A stretch of DNA of 40,789 nt from Rhodocyclaceae bacterium (lineage in GTDB: Bacteria; Pseudomonadota; Gammaproteobacteria; Burkholderiales; Rhodocyclaceae). Positions 28,103 through 40,648 of the stretch are shown one piece after another; the stretch's first letter is position 1, and each line of letters begins with the position of its first letter. The stretch lies in NCBI GenBank assembly GCA_016791105.1, contig JAEUNM010000050.1:1-40789 (forward strand). Direction: 5' to 3'. A program made the translations under genes and the position numbers. Below the pieces are notes generated by a model. That model had not been told where the DNA came from, did not search any database, and was given only the letters and a program-made list of their open reading frames with translations.

Positions 28103-28855
28103 CTATGGCGCGGCTGCGGAATTTTTCTGGTTCGCCAGGCACTGCAGCAGCGCCCGGTCGGTTTCGTCGAGGTCTGCCGCGTCGTCGGTCTGGCGGTAAT
28201 GCAGGCGGAAAGCGTGCGCGGCCGCGTCCACGTCGCCGGTGTCGTAACCCAGGGCGCGCAGGCCCGCTTCGGGGTCGAAAGCAAGGTCCGCGGCGGGCGG
28301 CGCGTCGCACCACAGGCCGTACCCCAGGCTGGCCAGGCGCCGCCAGGGAAAATGGCGGCTGGGGTCGGCCTTGCGCCGCGGTGCGACATCCGCATGGCCG
28401 ACGAAATTCGCGGCGGGGATCAGGTAGCGCAATTTCAGGTCGGCCAGAAGTTCGATCAGCGTGGCGATCTGCGGCTCGGAAAATGGCTCCGTACCGTCGT
28501 TATCCAGTTCTATGCCTAGCGAGCGCGAATTCACGTCGGCGGACCCATCCCACCACGAAACGCCGGCATGCCAGGCCCGCCGGGTTTCATCCACCAGTTG
28601 GTACAGCTTGCCGCTGCGTGCGATCAGGTAATGCGCGCTCACTTCGCGCGCCGGATCTGTGAGTACGCCCAGCGCGTGCGCCGCGCTGTCGCTGCCGGTA
28701 TGGTGCAGCACAACCAGCGTGGGGCGGCGCGTATCGAAATTGGGCGAGGGGTACCACTCTGCGCGTCCTGGCGGTTGCGGCGCGAGCGGTGCGCAGGCGC
28801 CAAGCGCCAGCAGCAGGGCGGCGGCTGCCCGTTGAGCCTGACGCCGAAAAGTCAT
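28103..28855 (-). CDS. AmiD-like lipoprotein N-acetylmuramoyl-L-alanine amidase
   Basis: 250-residue zinc amidase of the amidase_2/AmpD family that cleaves the MurNAc-L-Ala bond in peptidoglycan or anhydro-muropeptides. A lipoprotein signal (ALLLALGAC, lipid Cys C21) places it in the envelope, probably the outer membrane, like E. coli AmiD rather than cytosolic AmpD. Candidate zinc ligands are H51 (VVLHHTGSD), H154 (FVGHADVAP) and D164 (KADPSRHFPW). The C-terminal part (about 185-245) looks like a peptidoglycan-binding helical domain. ATG 28855 overlaps the upstream NosR-like stop by 4 nt. It converges with cysB, 39 bp apart. Confidence 0.88.
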   Translation of the reverse strand: MTFRRQAQRAAAALLLALGACAPLAPQPPGRAEWYPSPNFDTRRPTLVVLHHTGSDSAAHALGVLTDPAREVSAHYLIARSGKLYQLVDETRRAWHAGVSWWDGSADVNSRSLGIELDNDGTEPFSEPQIATLIELLADLKLRYLIPAANFVGHADVAPRRKADPSRHFPWRRLASLGYGLWCDAPPAADLAFDPEAGLRALGYDTGDVDAAAHAFRLHYRQTDDAADLDETDRALLQCLANQKNSAAAP

Positions 28856-30944
28856 GCCGTACCGTGGCTGGGCGCGGCGTGCGGCACGACCACCTTGCCC
28901 TTGCGGCGATATAGCAGAATGGGCGCGCAGCGCTGCTCGTCGTGATAGATGCCGACGCAGTCCAGGCACTGAAAACAGTCGTCGTAGCGGATCGCGCCGG
29001 ATTTTTCGATGGCGCCGTAATGGCAGCGCGTGCGGCAGGTCTGGCAGGGCTGGCCGCATTCGGCCCGGCGCGCGAGCCACTTCCAGCTTCGCAGCTTGCC
29101 GCCCAAGGTGATGGCTGCGCCCAGCGGGCACAGGAAGCGGCAGAAAAATTTGTAATACAGTGCGCCCAGGGTCAGCAGTGCGGCGCAATAGGCGAGGTAG
29201 GGCCAAGTTCGGTCGAAGCCGGTGGTAATGGCGGTTTTGAATGGCTCGACTTCCACCCACCGTTCCGCCGTTTGCGGTGCCATGACGGCTGCTGCCAGCA
29301 GGGCGGCCAGCAACAGGTAGCGGCTGCGGTCCAATGCCCAGGCGAGGCGGGCCGGCAATTGCAACTGCGGCAGCTTTAGATGGCGGGCAGCCACGCCAAC
29401 GAATTCCTGCAGCGCGCCGAAGGGGCACAGCCAGCCGCAGAAGGTGCCGCGTCCCCACACGAAAAAGCTCACCACCGTGTAGGCGATCAGCAGCAGGCAC
29501 ACCGGGTCGTACAGAAAACTGCCCAGTCCCTGGTGTGCGGCCAGGGCTTTGGCCGCGCCGGTGAGATGCACGATGGACAACTGCCCCTGTGCGTACCAGC
29601 CCAGAAACACCAGTGTGTAGGCCAGATAGATGTTGCGGAACAGCGCCAGCCGGCGTGCATCGCGCGCGATCCAGCGCGGCCGCGCCAGAGCCAGACTGAG
29701 CAACGCCAATGCCAGCGATATGACCGCCAGATCGGGCAGGCGGCCCTGCCAGGCGATCAGCCATTCCGGCAGCGGCGTGGGCGGATATTCGAACAGCGCC
29801 GCGCTCGGCGCATATTCCAGTTTGGCGTCGGCGTGGGTGAGCAGAGGCAGAATCTGGCCTTTGGCGCGCGTGATCGTGATGCTCAGATCGAGCGCCCGGC
29901 CCGGGTCGAGACCGGCGTGGCCATCGACGCGGAACACCCGCGCCACGTCCAGCCGCGGCGCTCCGGCGGGCGGCGCCGGCAGATCGAACACCAGGTCGCG
30001 CATTTCCACCGGCAGGCCGTTCTGTGCCAGCGTGAGCCGCGGCGGCTGCGTGCCGGGCACGAAATTATCATCGACGATGGGATAACGCCCGGCGGACGCG
30101 ATCCAGTAGGCCTGCTGGCCGTCTTCCACCTTGCCTTGCAGGCGCCGATAGCCGGCCTCGCCCAGCAGTGCCCGCCCTATGCTCGGCGCATTGACGTAGC
30201 CTATGTACAGGTCGATGAAAGTATCGTCCGGACGGCTCAGTGCCACTTCGTCCACGCCCGCCCCGTCCGTGCCGGCGAACAGTTTTTCCACCTGGCGGTT
30301 GCTGAGTTGCACGCGGGTGACATAGCCGCGGGCGAGCAATTGCGGAAAATCCAGTACCTCATAGCGATCATCGCGCGCGCGTGCGACCGGTCCTTTTTTG
30401 CGCGCATCGGCAAAGCCCAGCCGGGCGCGCGCAACCTCCAGGGCGGCCGCCAGCACGGTCTGATTCACGATGCGCACCGACGCCGTGGCTTTGGCCACGC
30501 CATCCAGCACGACACGATTCGCACCGCCGCGCGTGTCGCCATAGGTGCTGGCGACGTTGATTTCCTGGCGCAGATTTTTGCCGGCGTACTGGCGCACGAA
30601 GTCGTGCAGAGGCGCCGGGCCCAGGCCGCTCAGGAATACCGGTTCGTGCTGGCGCAATACCACCACGTCCATGAAGCTGCCCTTGCGATCGAGCGCAATG
30701 AGCAAATTCATGGGGGTGCCCTCGAAACCCGGGATGGGCGCCAGATCTATCGATTCGAACACCCAGCCGATAGGCCCCGCTTCCGGTTCCAGCTCGCTCG
30801 TGATCGGCCAGGCCGGCACGTCCTTCAGTTGGTTGCCCACGTGCAGCGGCGGCAAAAAGCGCTGTTCGAGGTCGGCGCGCGTCAAGTCGCCTGCCGACAC
30901 AGCGGTGGCCAGCAAACAAAGCAGCAGCAGGGAAAACAGACGCT

Positions 30945-30948
<4 letters not shown>
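28852..30948 (-). CDS. NosR/NirI-family FMN-binding, polyferredoxin membrane protein
   Basis: 698 residues. A signal/anchor (1-19) leads into a periplasmic FMN-binding domain (about 60-180). There KATASVRI (T155) aligns in place with the threonine that carries covalent FMN in NosR, though the usual SGATVT spelling is degenerate. About five or six transmembrane helices (about 404-610) carry two CxxxCP motifs (C504/C508 and C603/C607). The cytoplasmic end has two [4Fe-4S] sites (C631, C635, C638, C642; C658, C661, C664, C674). NosR passes electrons toward N2O reductase, but no nosZ or other nos gene is nearby, so the partner is unknown. GTG 30948 overlaps the kinase stop in a GTGA. Confidence 0.85.
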
Positions 30949-33152
<2,204 letters not shown>

Positions 33153-33414
33153 TTCGGTTCTCCTGTAGCGCCTACCGGCCCGCACCGACGCAGCGGCCAA
33201 GCATGGGCGCATTCCCCCAAGCTCGTGCCGGCACGCAAAGCGCACCCATGCCCTGCAGACTACTATATCAGCGCCAATTCATTGCGTATGACTGGATTGT
33301 ATTGCGCCGCGGCAGTGCGTGCGCATGCGCGGCCAATAAGCGGCACTCCGCGCGGCGTGGCGGTCGTCGTGGCGTGGGTGCGCGGCCGCTCCGGGTGGCT
33401 ACAGCGCGACTGCG

Positions 33415-33420
33415 TATAAT
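33415..33420 (+). promoter_or_regulatory. -10 element of the ftsK promoter
   Basis: A perfect TATAAT at 33415-33420 ends 31 bp before the ftsK GTG start. No good -35 hexamer sits at 16-18 bp. Transcription from about 33426 would leave a short leader of roughly 26 nt. The rest of the 299-bp kinase/ftsK gap (33153-33451) shows only a weak leftward -10-like TATAGT (33262-33267). Confidence 0.55.
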
Positions 33421-33451
33421 CCGCCCATCGTTTTTCACTGCAGCGACAACC

Positions 33452-35740
33452 GTGTCGGAACGCATTGCCCCCCGCCCGCTGCCGGAAAAGCTTGCGCGCC
33501 TGCTCATGGAAGCGCGCTGGCTGTTGCTCGGCGCCCTGGCGCTCTATCTGGCGCTGGTATTGATCGCCTATGACCGCGCCGATCCCGGCTGGTCACATGC
33601 CGTGGCGGGCGATGTGCCGCGCAATCCGGGCGGGCGTTTCGGTGCCTGGCTGGCCGATCTGCTGCTATTCGTGTTCGGGCGCTCGGCCTGGTGGTGGGTG
33701 GGCTTGGCCGCGGCCGCGCTGTTGTGGCACCGGCGTGCCGACCACATGACGGAAGACCGCCGCGGCGTGATCGTCGCGCTCATCGGTTATCTGACTGTCC
33801 TGGTGTGCAGTTGCGGCATCGAAGCGCTGCGTTTCCACAGCCTGGGCGGCGGCCTGCCGTATACCTCGGGCGGCATGCTGGGCATGGAAGTGGCGCGCTT
33901 GGCCGGCGGCTATTTCGGCTTTACCGGCGCTACCCTGCTGTTGCTGGTCAGTTTCGCGGCCGGCTTGAGCTTGTTCACGGGCGTATCCTGGTTGCAGGCG
34001 GTGGAAAATTTCGGCCTGCTGATCGAAAACGCGTGGTTCGGGGTGGCTGCCGCGCGCGACCGCTGGCAGGACCGGCGCGCCGGCCGCAGCGTGGCGGAAC
34101 AACGCGAAGTGGTGGTTGAAACCGAGCGCAAAAAAACCGAAAAAGCGCCCAAGCTGCGCATCGAAACGCCCAAAGCCGATATCGAAATATCCCACCGCGC
34201 CGCGCGCGACCGCCAGGCGTCTCTATTCGAGGAAATTCCGCCAGGCGGCTTGCCTCCGCTCACGCTGCTGGACGAAGCCACCCGGACCACGGCCGAATTG
34301 CCGTCGCCCGAAACGCTGGAATTCACTTCGCGCCTCATAGAGCGCAAGTTGAACGATTTTGGCGTCGAAGTGAAAGTGCAGGCGGCTTATCCGGGTCCGG
34401 TCATCACGCGCTACGAAATCGAACCCGCGGTGGGCGTGAAAGGCGCGCAAATCGTCAATCTGGTCAAGGATTTGGCGCGTGCCCTGTCGGTGGTGAGCAT
34501 ACGCGTGGTGGAATCCATTCCGGGCAAATCCTGCATGGGTCTGGAATTGCCCAATTCCAAACGCCAGATCGTGCGCCTGTCGGAAATTTTGGGTTCCGCC
34601 GCCTACGCCGACATGGCGAGCCCGCTCACCTTGGCCCTGGGCAAGGACATAGGCGGCCAGCCTGTGGTGGCGGATTTGGCCAAAATGCCCCACCTGCTGG
34701 TGGCCGGTACCACCGGTTCGGGCAAGTCGGTGGCCATCAACGCGATGATTTTGTCCTTGCTGTTCAAGGCCGATGCGAACCGCGTGCGCATGATATTCAT
34801 AGACCCGAAAATGCTTGAACTGTCGGTCTATGAAGGCATACCCCACTTGCTCGCGCCGGTGGTGACGGACATGAAGCACGCCGCCAACGCGCTGGCCTGG
34901 TGCGTGGGCGAAATGGACAAGCGCTACAAGCTCATGTCGGCCCTGGGCGTGCGCAATCTGGCCGGTTACAACACCAAGGTGCAGGACGCCGAAAAAGCCG
35001 GCAAGCCCATTCCCAACCCGTTTTCGATCACGCCGGAGTCGCCCGAACCGCTCGCCGCGATGCCTTACATCGTGCTGGTGATAGACGAATTGGCCGATCT
35101 GATGATGGTGGTCGGCAAAAAGGTGGAAGAACTGATCGCACGCCTGGCGCAAAAAGCGCGCGCGGCCGGCGTGAATCTGATTCTTGCCACGCAGCGCCCC
35201 AGTGTCGATGTGATTACCGGCCTCATCAAGGCAAATATCCCCACGCGTATCGCCTTCCAGGTATCCAGCAAGGTGGATTCGCGCACCATTCTGGACCAGA
35301 TGGGCGCGGAATCGCTGTTGGGCCAGGGCGACATGCTCTACATGCCGCCCGGCACCGGCATGCCGCAGCGCGTGCATGGCGCTTTCGTGGCCGACGCCGA
35401 AGTGCATAGGGTGGTCGAAGCGCTCAAAGCCAGCGGTCCGCCCAATTACGTGGCGGATTTGCTATCCGGCGCCTCCGACGAAGAAGGTGGCATGGCGGAT
35501 GCCGGCGCGGCCGGCGGCGAGGGCGCCAGTCCGGAATCCGACCCGCTCTATGACCAGGCCGTCGAAGTCGTGCTGAAAACCCGCCGGCCTTCGATTTCGC
35601 TGGTACAGCGCCACCTGCGCATAGGCTACAACCGCGCCGCGCGCATGATAGAAGCCATGGAACAGGCCGGCCTGGTGTCGCCCATGAATGCCACCGGCGG
35701 GCGCGAAGTGCTGGCGCCGGTGCGCAGTTCTGAAGACTGA
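33452..35740 (+). CDS. ftsK: DNA translocase FtsK
   Basis: Septum-located DNA pump that clears the chromosome during division and activates XerCD at dif. It has 762 residues, shorter than E. coli FtsK (1329) because the linker is short. The N-terminus has about four transmembrane helices (about 20-200). The RecA-like motor has Walker A GTTGSGKS (419-426) and Walker [15 protein letters not shown] near 540. [21 protein letters not shown] and a C-terminal winged-helix gamma domain (about 690-755, with [29 protein letters not shown]) for KOPS reading follow. GTG 33452 fits with the -10 at 33415; the frame upstream of it has no family similarity. lolA and rarA follow, a classic proteobacterial order. 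Confidence 0.95.
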   Translation: MSERIAPRPLPEKLARLLMEARWLLLGALALYLALVLIAYDRADPGWSHAVAGDVPRNPGGRFGAWLADLLLFVFGRSAWWWVGLAAAALLWHRRADHMTEDRRGVIVALIGYLTVLVCSCGIEALRFHSLGGGLPYTSGGMLGMEVARLAGGYFGFTGATLLLLVSFAAGLSLFTGVSWLQAVENFGLLIENAWFGVAAARDRWQDRRAGRSVAEQREVVVETERKKTEKAPKLRIETPKADIEISHRAARDRQASLFEEIPPGGLPPLTLLDEATRTTAELPSPETLEFTSRLIERKLNDFGVEVKVQAAYPGPVITRYEIEPAVGVKGAQIVNLVKDLARALSVVSIRVVESIPGKSCMGLELPNSKRQIVRLSEILGSAAYADMASPLTLALGKDIGGQPVVADLAKMPHLLVAGTTGSGKSVAINAMILSLLFKADANRVRMIFIDPKMLELSVYEGIPHLLAPVVTDMKHAANALAWCVGEMDKRYKLMSALGVRNLAGYNTKVQDAEKAGKPIPNPFSITPESPEPLAAMPYIVLVIDELADLMMVVGKKVEELIARLAQKARAAGVNLILATQRPSVDVITGLIKANIPTRIAFQVSSKVDSRTILDQMGAESLLGQGDMLYMPPGTGMPQRVHGAFVADAEVHRVVEALKASGPPNYVADLLSGASDEEGGMADAGAAGGEGASPESDPLYDQAVEVVLKTRRPSISLVQRHLRIGYNRAARMIEAMEQAGLVSPMNATGGREVLAPVRSSED

Positions 35741-35762
35741 GGACTGAAGACAGAGGACAGAG
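35735..35762 (+). repeat. Tandem heptamer array over the ftsK stop codon
   Basis: Four back-to-back 7-bp units: GACTGAG, GACTGAA, GACAGAG, GACAGAG, with a degenerate fifth (TTCTGAA, 35728-35734) in front. The ftsK TGA (35738-35740) lies in the first unit. Heptamer arrays of this type can slip during replication. Confidence 0.85.
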
Positions 35763-35944
35763 TTTTTGCTGGCCTGCGGCCAGGAGATTTGAGCGGGCGG
35801 CTGGAGGGTGGTCGGGCAGGTTGGGAACGCTCTTTGTGGGGCTTTGTCTTTTTATTGGCACGGGGAACAGTGGCGTGGTCATCCGCTTCTTGTTGCCGGA
35901 CGTTTTTCGGTTCGGGGTGGTGGGTGGTCGATCAAAGGATAGCC
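35763..35944. other. G/T-rich spacer between ftsK and lolA
   Basis: About 180 bp with clearly more G and T on the plus strand than the flanking genes. It includes a CTGGCC/GGCCAG stem-loop (35769-35783) whose T-run lies on the 5' side. I see no gene, clear promoter or terminator. It may carry the lolA promoter or be the remnant of an insertion. Confidence 0.4.
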
Positions 35945-36565
35945 ATGAGGACGTGCAAAGTTCTGTTTCTTTCTGCACTGCTGTTGGGTACGCAGGCAGC
36001 TTTTGCGGCGGCTTTGCCGCAGTTACGAAATTTCGTCGAATCCACGCACAGCGGGCGCGCTTCGTTCACGCAAACCGTGCAGGCCAAATCGGGGCGCAAG
36101 CCGCAGGAAGCGGCGGGCGAAATGGCTTTCGAGCGGCCAGGCAAATTCCGCTGGACTTACGAAAAGCCCTATTACCAGTTGCTGGTGGGCGATGGCACCC
36201 GGCTCTGGATTTATGACCGCGACCTCAACCAGGTCAGCGTGAAAAAACTGGGCGACGCGCTGGGCAGCACGCCGGCTGCGCTTCTGGCTGGAAAAAACGA
36301 ACTGGATAAAAATTTCGACCTCAAGGAAGCCGGGACGGAACAGGGCCTGGAGTGGGTCGAAGCCCAGCCCAAAAGCAATGAAAGCAGTTTCAACTGGATG
36401 CGCCTGGGCTTTGCCGACAACCAGTTGCGCGTAATGGAATTGCGCGACCAGTTCGGTCAGACCACGCGGCTGGAATTCCGCAATTTCGAGCGCAACGTCA
36501 AGGCCGACGCGGGGCAATTCAAATTTACCCCGCCGCCCGGTGCCGACGTGGTGGGCGACAAATAG
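35945..36565 (+). CDS. lolA: Outer-membrane lipoprotein carrier protein LolA
   Basis: Periplasmic chaperone that carries lipoproteins from LolCDE to LolB. It has 206 residues (E. coli 203). A signal peptide MRTCKVLFLSALLLGTQAAFA (1-21) is followed by the mature protein starting ALPQLRNFVESTHSGRASFTQ. The LolA signature GEMAFERPGKFRWTYEKPYYQLLVGDGTRLWIYDRDLNQV is clear, as are GLEW and MELRDQFGQTTRLEF near the C-terminus. ATG 35945 has AAGGAT upstream at good spacing; an upstream in-frame extension lacks family features. It lies between ftsK and rarA as in many proteobacteria. Confidence 0.95.
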   Translation: MRTCKVLFLSALLLGTQAAFAAALPQLRNFVESTHSGRASFTQTVQAKSGRKPQEAAGEMAFERPGKFRWTYEKPYYQLLVGDGTRLWIYDRDLNQVSVKKLGDALGSTPAALLAGKNELDKNFDLKEAGTEQGLEWVEAQPKSNESSFNWMRLGFADNQLRVMELRDQFGQTTRLEFRNFERNVKADAGQFKFTPPPGADVVGDK

Positions 36566-36627
36566 CTGGCGCCGTAGCCGCTCATTCCGCCGTACACTGC
36601 GCGCACTTCGCGCACCCCCTGTTTGCC

Positions 36628-37938
36628 ATGGCCGACCTGTTCGACGCCGAACCGCCGCCCGCGCCGCTCGCCGAGCGCATGCGCCCGCACAACCTGGACC
36701 AGGTGATAGGCCAGCAGCAATTGCTCGGCCCGGGCAAGCCGCTGCGCCTGGCGTTTGAGTCGAAAATCCCGCACTCGATGATTTTGTGGGGGCCGCCCGG
36801 GGTGGGCAAAACCACGCTGGCGCGCCTTATGGCGCAAGGATTCGACGCCGAATTCATTGCCCTTTCGGCGGTGCTGTCCGGCGTCAAGGAAATACGCGAA
36901 GCCATCGCGCGCGCCCAGGCGCTGCGTGCCAGCGGCCGCCGCACCATCCTGTTCGTGGATGAGGTGCATCGCTTCAATCGCGCGCAGCAGGATGCCTTTT
37001 TGCCCTATGTCGAACAGGGCGTGGTGACCTTCATCGGTGCGACCACCGAAAACCCCAGCTTCGAGGTCAATTCCGCGCTGTTGTCGCGCGCCCAGGTCTA
37101 TGTTCTGGAAAGCCTGGATGCGCGCGATCTGGCGGAACTGCTGGAACGCGCGCGCTGCGTCGAGTGTCCGGATTTGCAGATCGAACCGGCCGCACGCGAG
37201 CGCATGACCGGCTTTGCCGACGGCGATGCGCGGCGGCTGCTCAACCTGCTCGAACAGATTGCCGTGGCGGCGCGCGCCGCGGCGCAGGGCAGGGTGGATG
37301 CGGAATTTCTCGAAGCCGCGCTTGCACGCGACCTGCGACGCTTCGACAAAGGCGGCGAACAGTTCTACGACCAGATATCCGCGCTGCACAAATCGGTGCG
37401 CGGCTCCAACCCCGACGCCGCACTGTATTGGCTGGTGCGCATGCTGGACGGGGGTGCAGACCCGCTCTACCTGGGCCGTCGCATCGTGCGCATGGCGGTG
37501 GAAGATATCGGCCTGGCCGATCCGCGCGGACTGGACATGGCGCTCAATGCCTGCGCCACCTACGAACGCCTGGGCTCACCCGAAGGCGAACTGGCGCTCG
37601 CCCAGGCGGTGATTTTCCTCGCCTGCGCCGCCAAATCCAACGCCGTCTATGTCGCCTACAACGAAGCGCGCCGCTTCGTGAAAGGCGATACCACGCGGCC
37701 GGTGCCGCTCGCGCTGCGCAACGCACCCACCCGGCTCATGGAAAATCTGGGCTACGGACGCGACTACCGCTACGCCCACGACGAAGCGCACGGCTACGCC
37801 GCGGGCATGAATTATTTTCCCGAGGGCATGCCGGCAGTCGAGTGGTACCGTCCAAGCGACCGCGGCCTGGAGGGGAAAATTGCGGAAAAGCTCCGCTTCC
37901 TGCGCAGCCTCGACAGCAAGGCCGCGCCGGATCAATGA
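36628..37938 (+). CDS. rarA: Replication-associated recombination protein A
   Basis: AAA+ clamp-loader-like ATPase (RarA/MgsA, related to WRNIP1) that works at stalled replication forks. It has 436 residues (E. coli 447). The PLAERMRPHNLDQVIGQ start is followed by Walker A GPPGVGKT (55-62), Walker B ILFVDEVHRFN (107-117) and sensor I FIGATTENPSFEV (135-147). The tetramerisation domain includes YDQISALHKSVRGSNPDAALYWLVRMLDGG and AVEDIGLADPRGL. The stop overlaps by 7 bp the 3' end of the convergent small gene. It stands 62 bp after lolA. Confidence 0.96.
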   Translation: MADLFDAEPPPAPLAERMRPHNLDQVIGQQQLLGPGKPLRLAFESKIPHSMILWGPPGVGKTTLARLMAQGFDAEFIALSAVLSGVKEIREAIARAQALRASGRRTILFVDEVHRFNRAQQDAFLPYVEQGVVTFIGATTENPSFEVNSALLSRAQVYVLESLDARDLAELLERARCVECPDLQIEPAARERMTGFADGDARRLLNLLEQIAVAARAAAQGRVDAEFLEAALARDLRRFDKGGEQFYDQISALHKSVRGSNPDAALYWLVRMLDGGADPLYLGRRIVRMAVEDIGLADPRGLDMALNACATYERLGSPEGELALAQAVIFLACAAKSNAVYVAYNEARRFVKGDTTRPVPLALRNAPTRLMENLGYGRDYRYAHDEAHGYAAGMNYFPEGMPAVEWYRPSDRGLEGKIAEKLRFLRSLDSKAAPDQ

Positions 37939-38195
37939 TCGGGCACGTGCGTCTGCACGAAATGGTGCAGCGATTGTTCCTGGTCCAGCGCCTTGCGCCG
38001 GTCGCCTTGCGCTTGCGCGTGCTCGATATTGTCGATCATGCAGGATACGATGCGGTAGCAGCCACTGTCGCTTTGTACCCATTGGGCTGCCAATTCGGCG
38101 GCCACGACTTCAGGCACGTGTTCGTGCTCGGCGATGGCGGAAACTTCATCGGAAGACAAATTTGCATAATCCAGGCAATCTTGCAGCGTCAGCAT
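37932..38195 (-). CDS. Small conserved protein of unknown function
   Basis: 87 residues on the opposite strand between rarA and serS. It starts MLTLQDCLDYANLSSDEVSAIAEHEHVPEVVAAELA, a form I recall from small conserved proteobacterial proteins annotated only as hypothetical. It continues with an amphipathic helix rich in acidic and histidine residues and ends HHFVQTHVPDH. The start at 38195 has a strong GGAGG ribosome site 5 nt upstream, supporting a real gene; an upstream ATG at 38231 lacks one. No signal, transmembrane or metal motif is certain, though the histidine and cysteine content would allow metal binding (inference). Its 3' end overlaps rarA by 7 bp. Confidence 0.82.
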   Translation of the reverse strand: MLTLQDCLDYANLSSDEVSAIAEHEHVPEVVAAELAAQWVQSDSGCYRIVSCMIDNIEHAQAQGDRRKALDQEQSLHHFVQTHVPDH

Positions 38196-38332
38196 GGGAA
38201 CCTCCAATTCAGACAGCCGGTGAAATTGCAAGCCCTCGCCGGCATCGTGCCGTGAGATCTTTCACGCGGTGCATGAGTTATAGACACGACAAGACCGCCA
38301 GGCAATGATTACGCACAAACTTGCTGCAGCGC

Positions 38333-38353
38333 GCCCGGCCGGCGCCGCCGGGC
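38333..38353. repeat. Stem-loop upstream of serS
   Basis: GCCCGGC (38333-38339) pairs with GCCGGGC (38347-38353). No T-run follows. It lies just before the AT-rich stretch with -10-like TACAAT (38371-38376) and TATAAA (38384-38389) that probably drives serS; no clear -35 is visible for either. Confidence 0.35.
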
Positions 38354-38388
38354 ATCCCGACGGCAACATGTACAATATTGATTTATAA

Positions 38389-39696
<1,308 letters not shown>

Positions 39697-39733
39697 ATCA
39701 GCGGCGCGCGCCGCCCGCAGCGCGCGCCGCTCC

Positions 39734-39742
39734 TGTTACAAT
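39734..39742 (+). promoter_or_regulatory. Extended -10 promoter for tRNA-Ser
   Basis: TGT followed by TACAAT (39737-39742) forms an extended -10 element 11 bp before the tRNA 5' end, a normal distance for a tRNA gene start site. The -35 region is poor, which the TGn motif may offset. Confidence 0.6.
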
Positions 39743-39753
39743 AGCGGCCCTCC

Positions 39754-39846
39754 GGAGAGGTACCGAAGCGGTCATAACGGCGCCGACTCGAAATCGGATG
39801 GTCGGGTAACACCGGCACGTGGGTTCGAATCCCACCCTCTCCGCCA
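39754..39846 (+). tRNA. tRNA-Ser (anticodon CGA)
   Basis: 93 nt including an encoded CCA (39844-39846). The acceptor stem GGAGAGG (39754-39760) pairs with CCTCTCC (39836-39842), with G as discriminator base. The anticodon stem CCGA/TCGG encloses loop CTCGAAA, giving anticodon CGA, which reads UCG. The T-arm is GTGGG-TTCGAAT-CCCAC. The long variable arm is that of a class II tRNA, as expected for serine. Confidence 0.97.
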
Positions 39847-39853
39847 GTCTTCC

Positions 39854-39880
39854 AAACGCGCATTCACTGCGCGTTTTTCA
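39854..39880 (+). terminator. Intrinsic terminator after tRNA-Ser
   Basis: AAACGCGCA (39854-39862) pairs with TGCGCGTTT (39868-39876) around a TTCAC loop, followed by TTCATTT. It begins 8 nt after the tRNA CCA. Confidence 0.8.
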
Positions 39881-40130
39881 TTTGCTGCGCCTCATTTACC
39901 GGGTGGGATGCGAGTTTGGGGAAAGCCAAGGGCGCGAAAACATGCGTCCATCCCAAATGCCACCAGGTTAAAGACGCGCGCGTGCCAAAAAAACATCGAT
40001 GGAACGTGGAAAAAGTACGGTCCTCACCCCCAGCGCAGCCCTGCGCGAGGATCAGCGCGATCCCATCATGGCGCTGTATGTCTGTTTCGAGTAAATGGCC
40101 CGCATGACCGTGCGGATATGGATAGCTGCG

Positions 40131-40164
40131 TAGGGCGGATAAGCCGTAGGCGCAATCCGCCGTA
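40131..40164. repeat. REP-like palindromic repeat
   Basis: TAGGGCGGAT (40131-40140) pairs with ATCCGCCGTA (40155-40164) with one mismatch; an inner GCC-GTA-GGC hairpin (40143-40151) lies between them. Dispersed intergenic repeats of the form TAGGGCGGAT...ATCCGCC are familiar in many proteobacteria, so this is probably one copy of such a family. Confidence 0.6.
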
Positions 40165-40495
40165 TGGGGCGGTTGAATTTCGATACACGGTTGAATGTCC
40201 GCCGGTTTGCGGGTTGAGTTGGCGCGCATGGACTTGATATGCCTGCGGCCGTGTCGGTTGCATGGGCAGCTTGTGAAATCGGGCCCTTTTGGATCCACCG
40301 ATTCGCGGCGTAATGGAGCCGGGAGAAGGTGCAAAAAAGAGGACACGGACGGGGCGCTTTTCTCGGGTTTTTTGGGCAAAAGCAAGGGTGTGGAAAAGAA
40401 TAACGGGACAAATAACGGGGGCAGATCACGGCTTTACTCAAACAATTTCCCCGTCTTTCGTTCTGGGACTCACTTCGGCCAGCCGGAACTTCCGA

Positions 40496-40526
40496 GTACC
40501 GCCCGTCGCCCCAGGGGGAGCGGTAC
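40496..40526. repeat. Inverted repeat GTACCGC/GCGGTAC
   Basis: GTACCGC (40496-40502) and GCGGTAC (40520-40526) form a perfect 7-bp outer stem; an inner CCCC/GGGG pairing extends it. It lies in the decayed region. Function not clear. Confidence 0.5.
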
Positions 40527-40605
40527 CCGGAGCCAAAACGCGGATTTCGCAATGCGAAAGTCCCGTTGGTCGCACTGCCGATGGCCTCGACCACAATTGG
40601 ACCGA

Positions 40606-40645
40606 AAATACCGGGGTCTGTCCCCGGTATTTCTCCGGTATTTCT
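40606..40645. repeat. 11-bp palindrome plus tandem 11-bp repeat
   Basis: AAATACCGGGG (40606-40616) pairs perfectly with CCCCGGTATTT (40622-40632) around TCTGT. The right arm is part of two tandem copies of CCGGTATTTCT (40624-40634 and 40635-40645). GGGGTCTGTCCCC-like cores are common in REP-type dispersed elements. The array ends 3 bp before the transposase fragment. Confidence 0.65.
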
Positions 40646-40648
40646 CCC

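Larger units (their letters stand above)
39880..40648. other. Gene-free, decayed region after tRNA-Ser
   Basis: About 770 bp with no recognisable gene on either strand. It contains palindromic elements at 40131-40164, 40496-40526 and 40606-40632, AATAACGGG twice (40399-40407 and 40411-40419), an 11-bp tandem repeat (40624-40645), and local AT- and purine-rich patches unlike the housekeeping genes. Open frames here are short and have no family match. It looks like degraded mobile or repeat DNA next to a tRNA gene. Confidence 0.6.

Noticed and set aside
33203..33451. N-terminal extension of FtsK
   Set aside because: The perfect TATAAT at 33415 lies inside it and its translation has no FtsK similarity, so GTG 33452 is the better start.
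35789..35944. Upstream extension of LolA or a separate small membrane protein
   Set aside because: LolA has a normal signal peptide from 35945, and the upstream translation lacks family support or a ribosome site.
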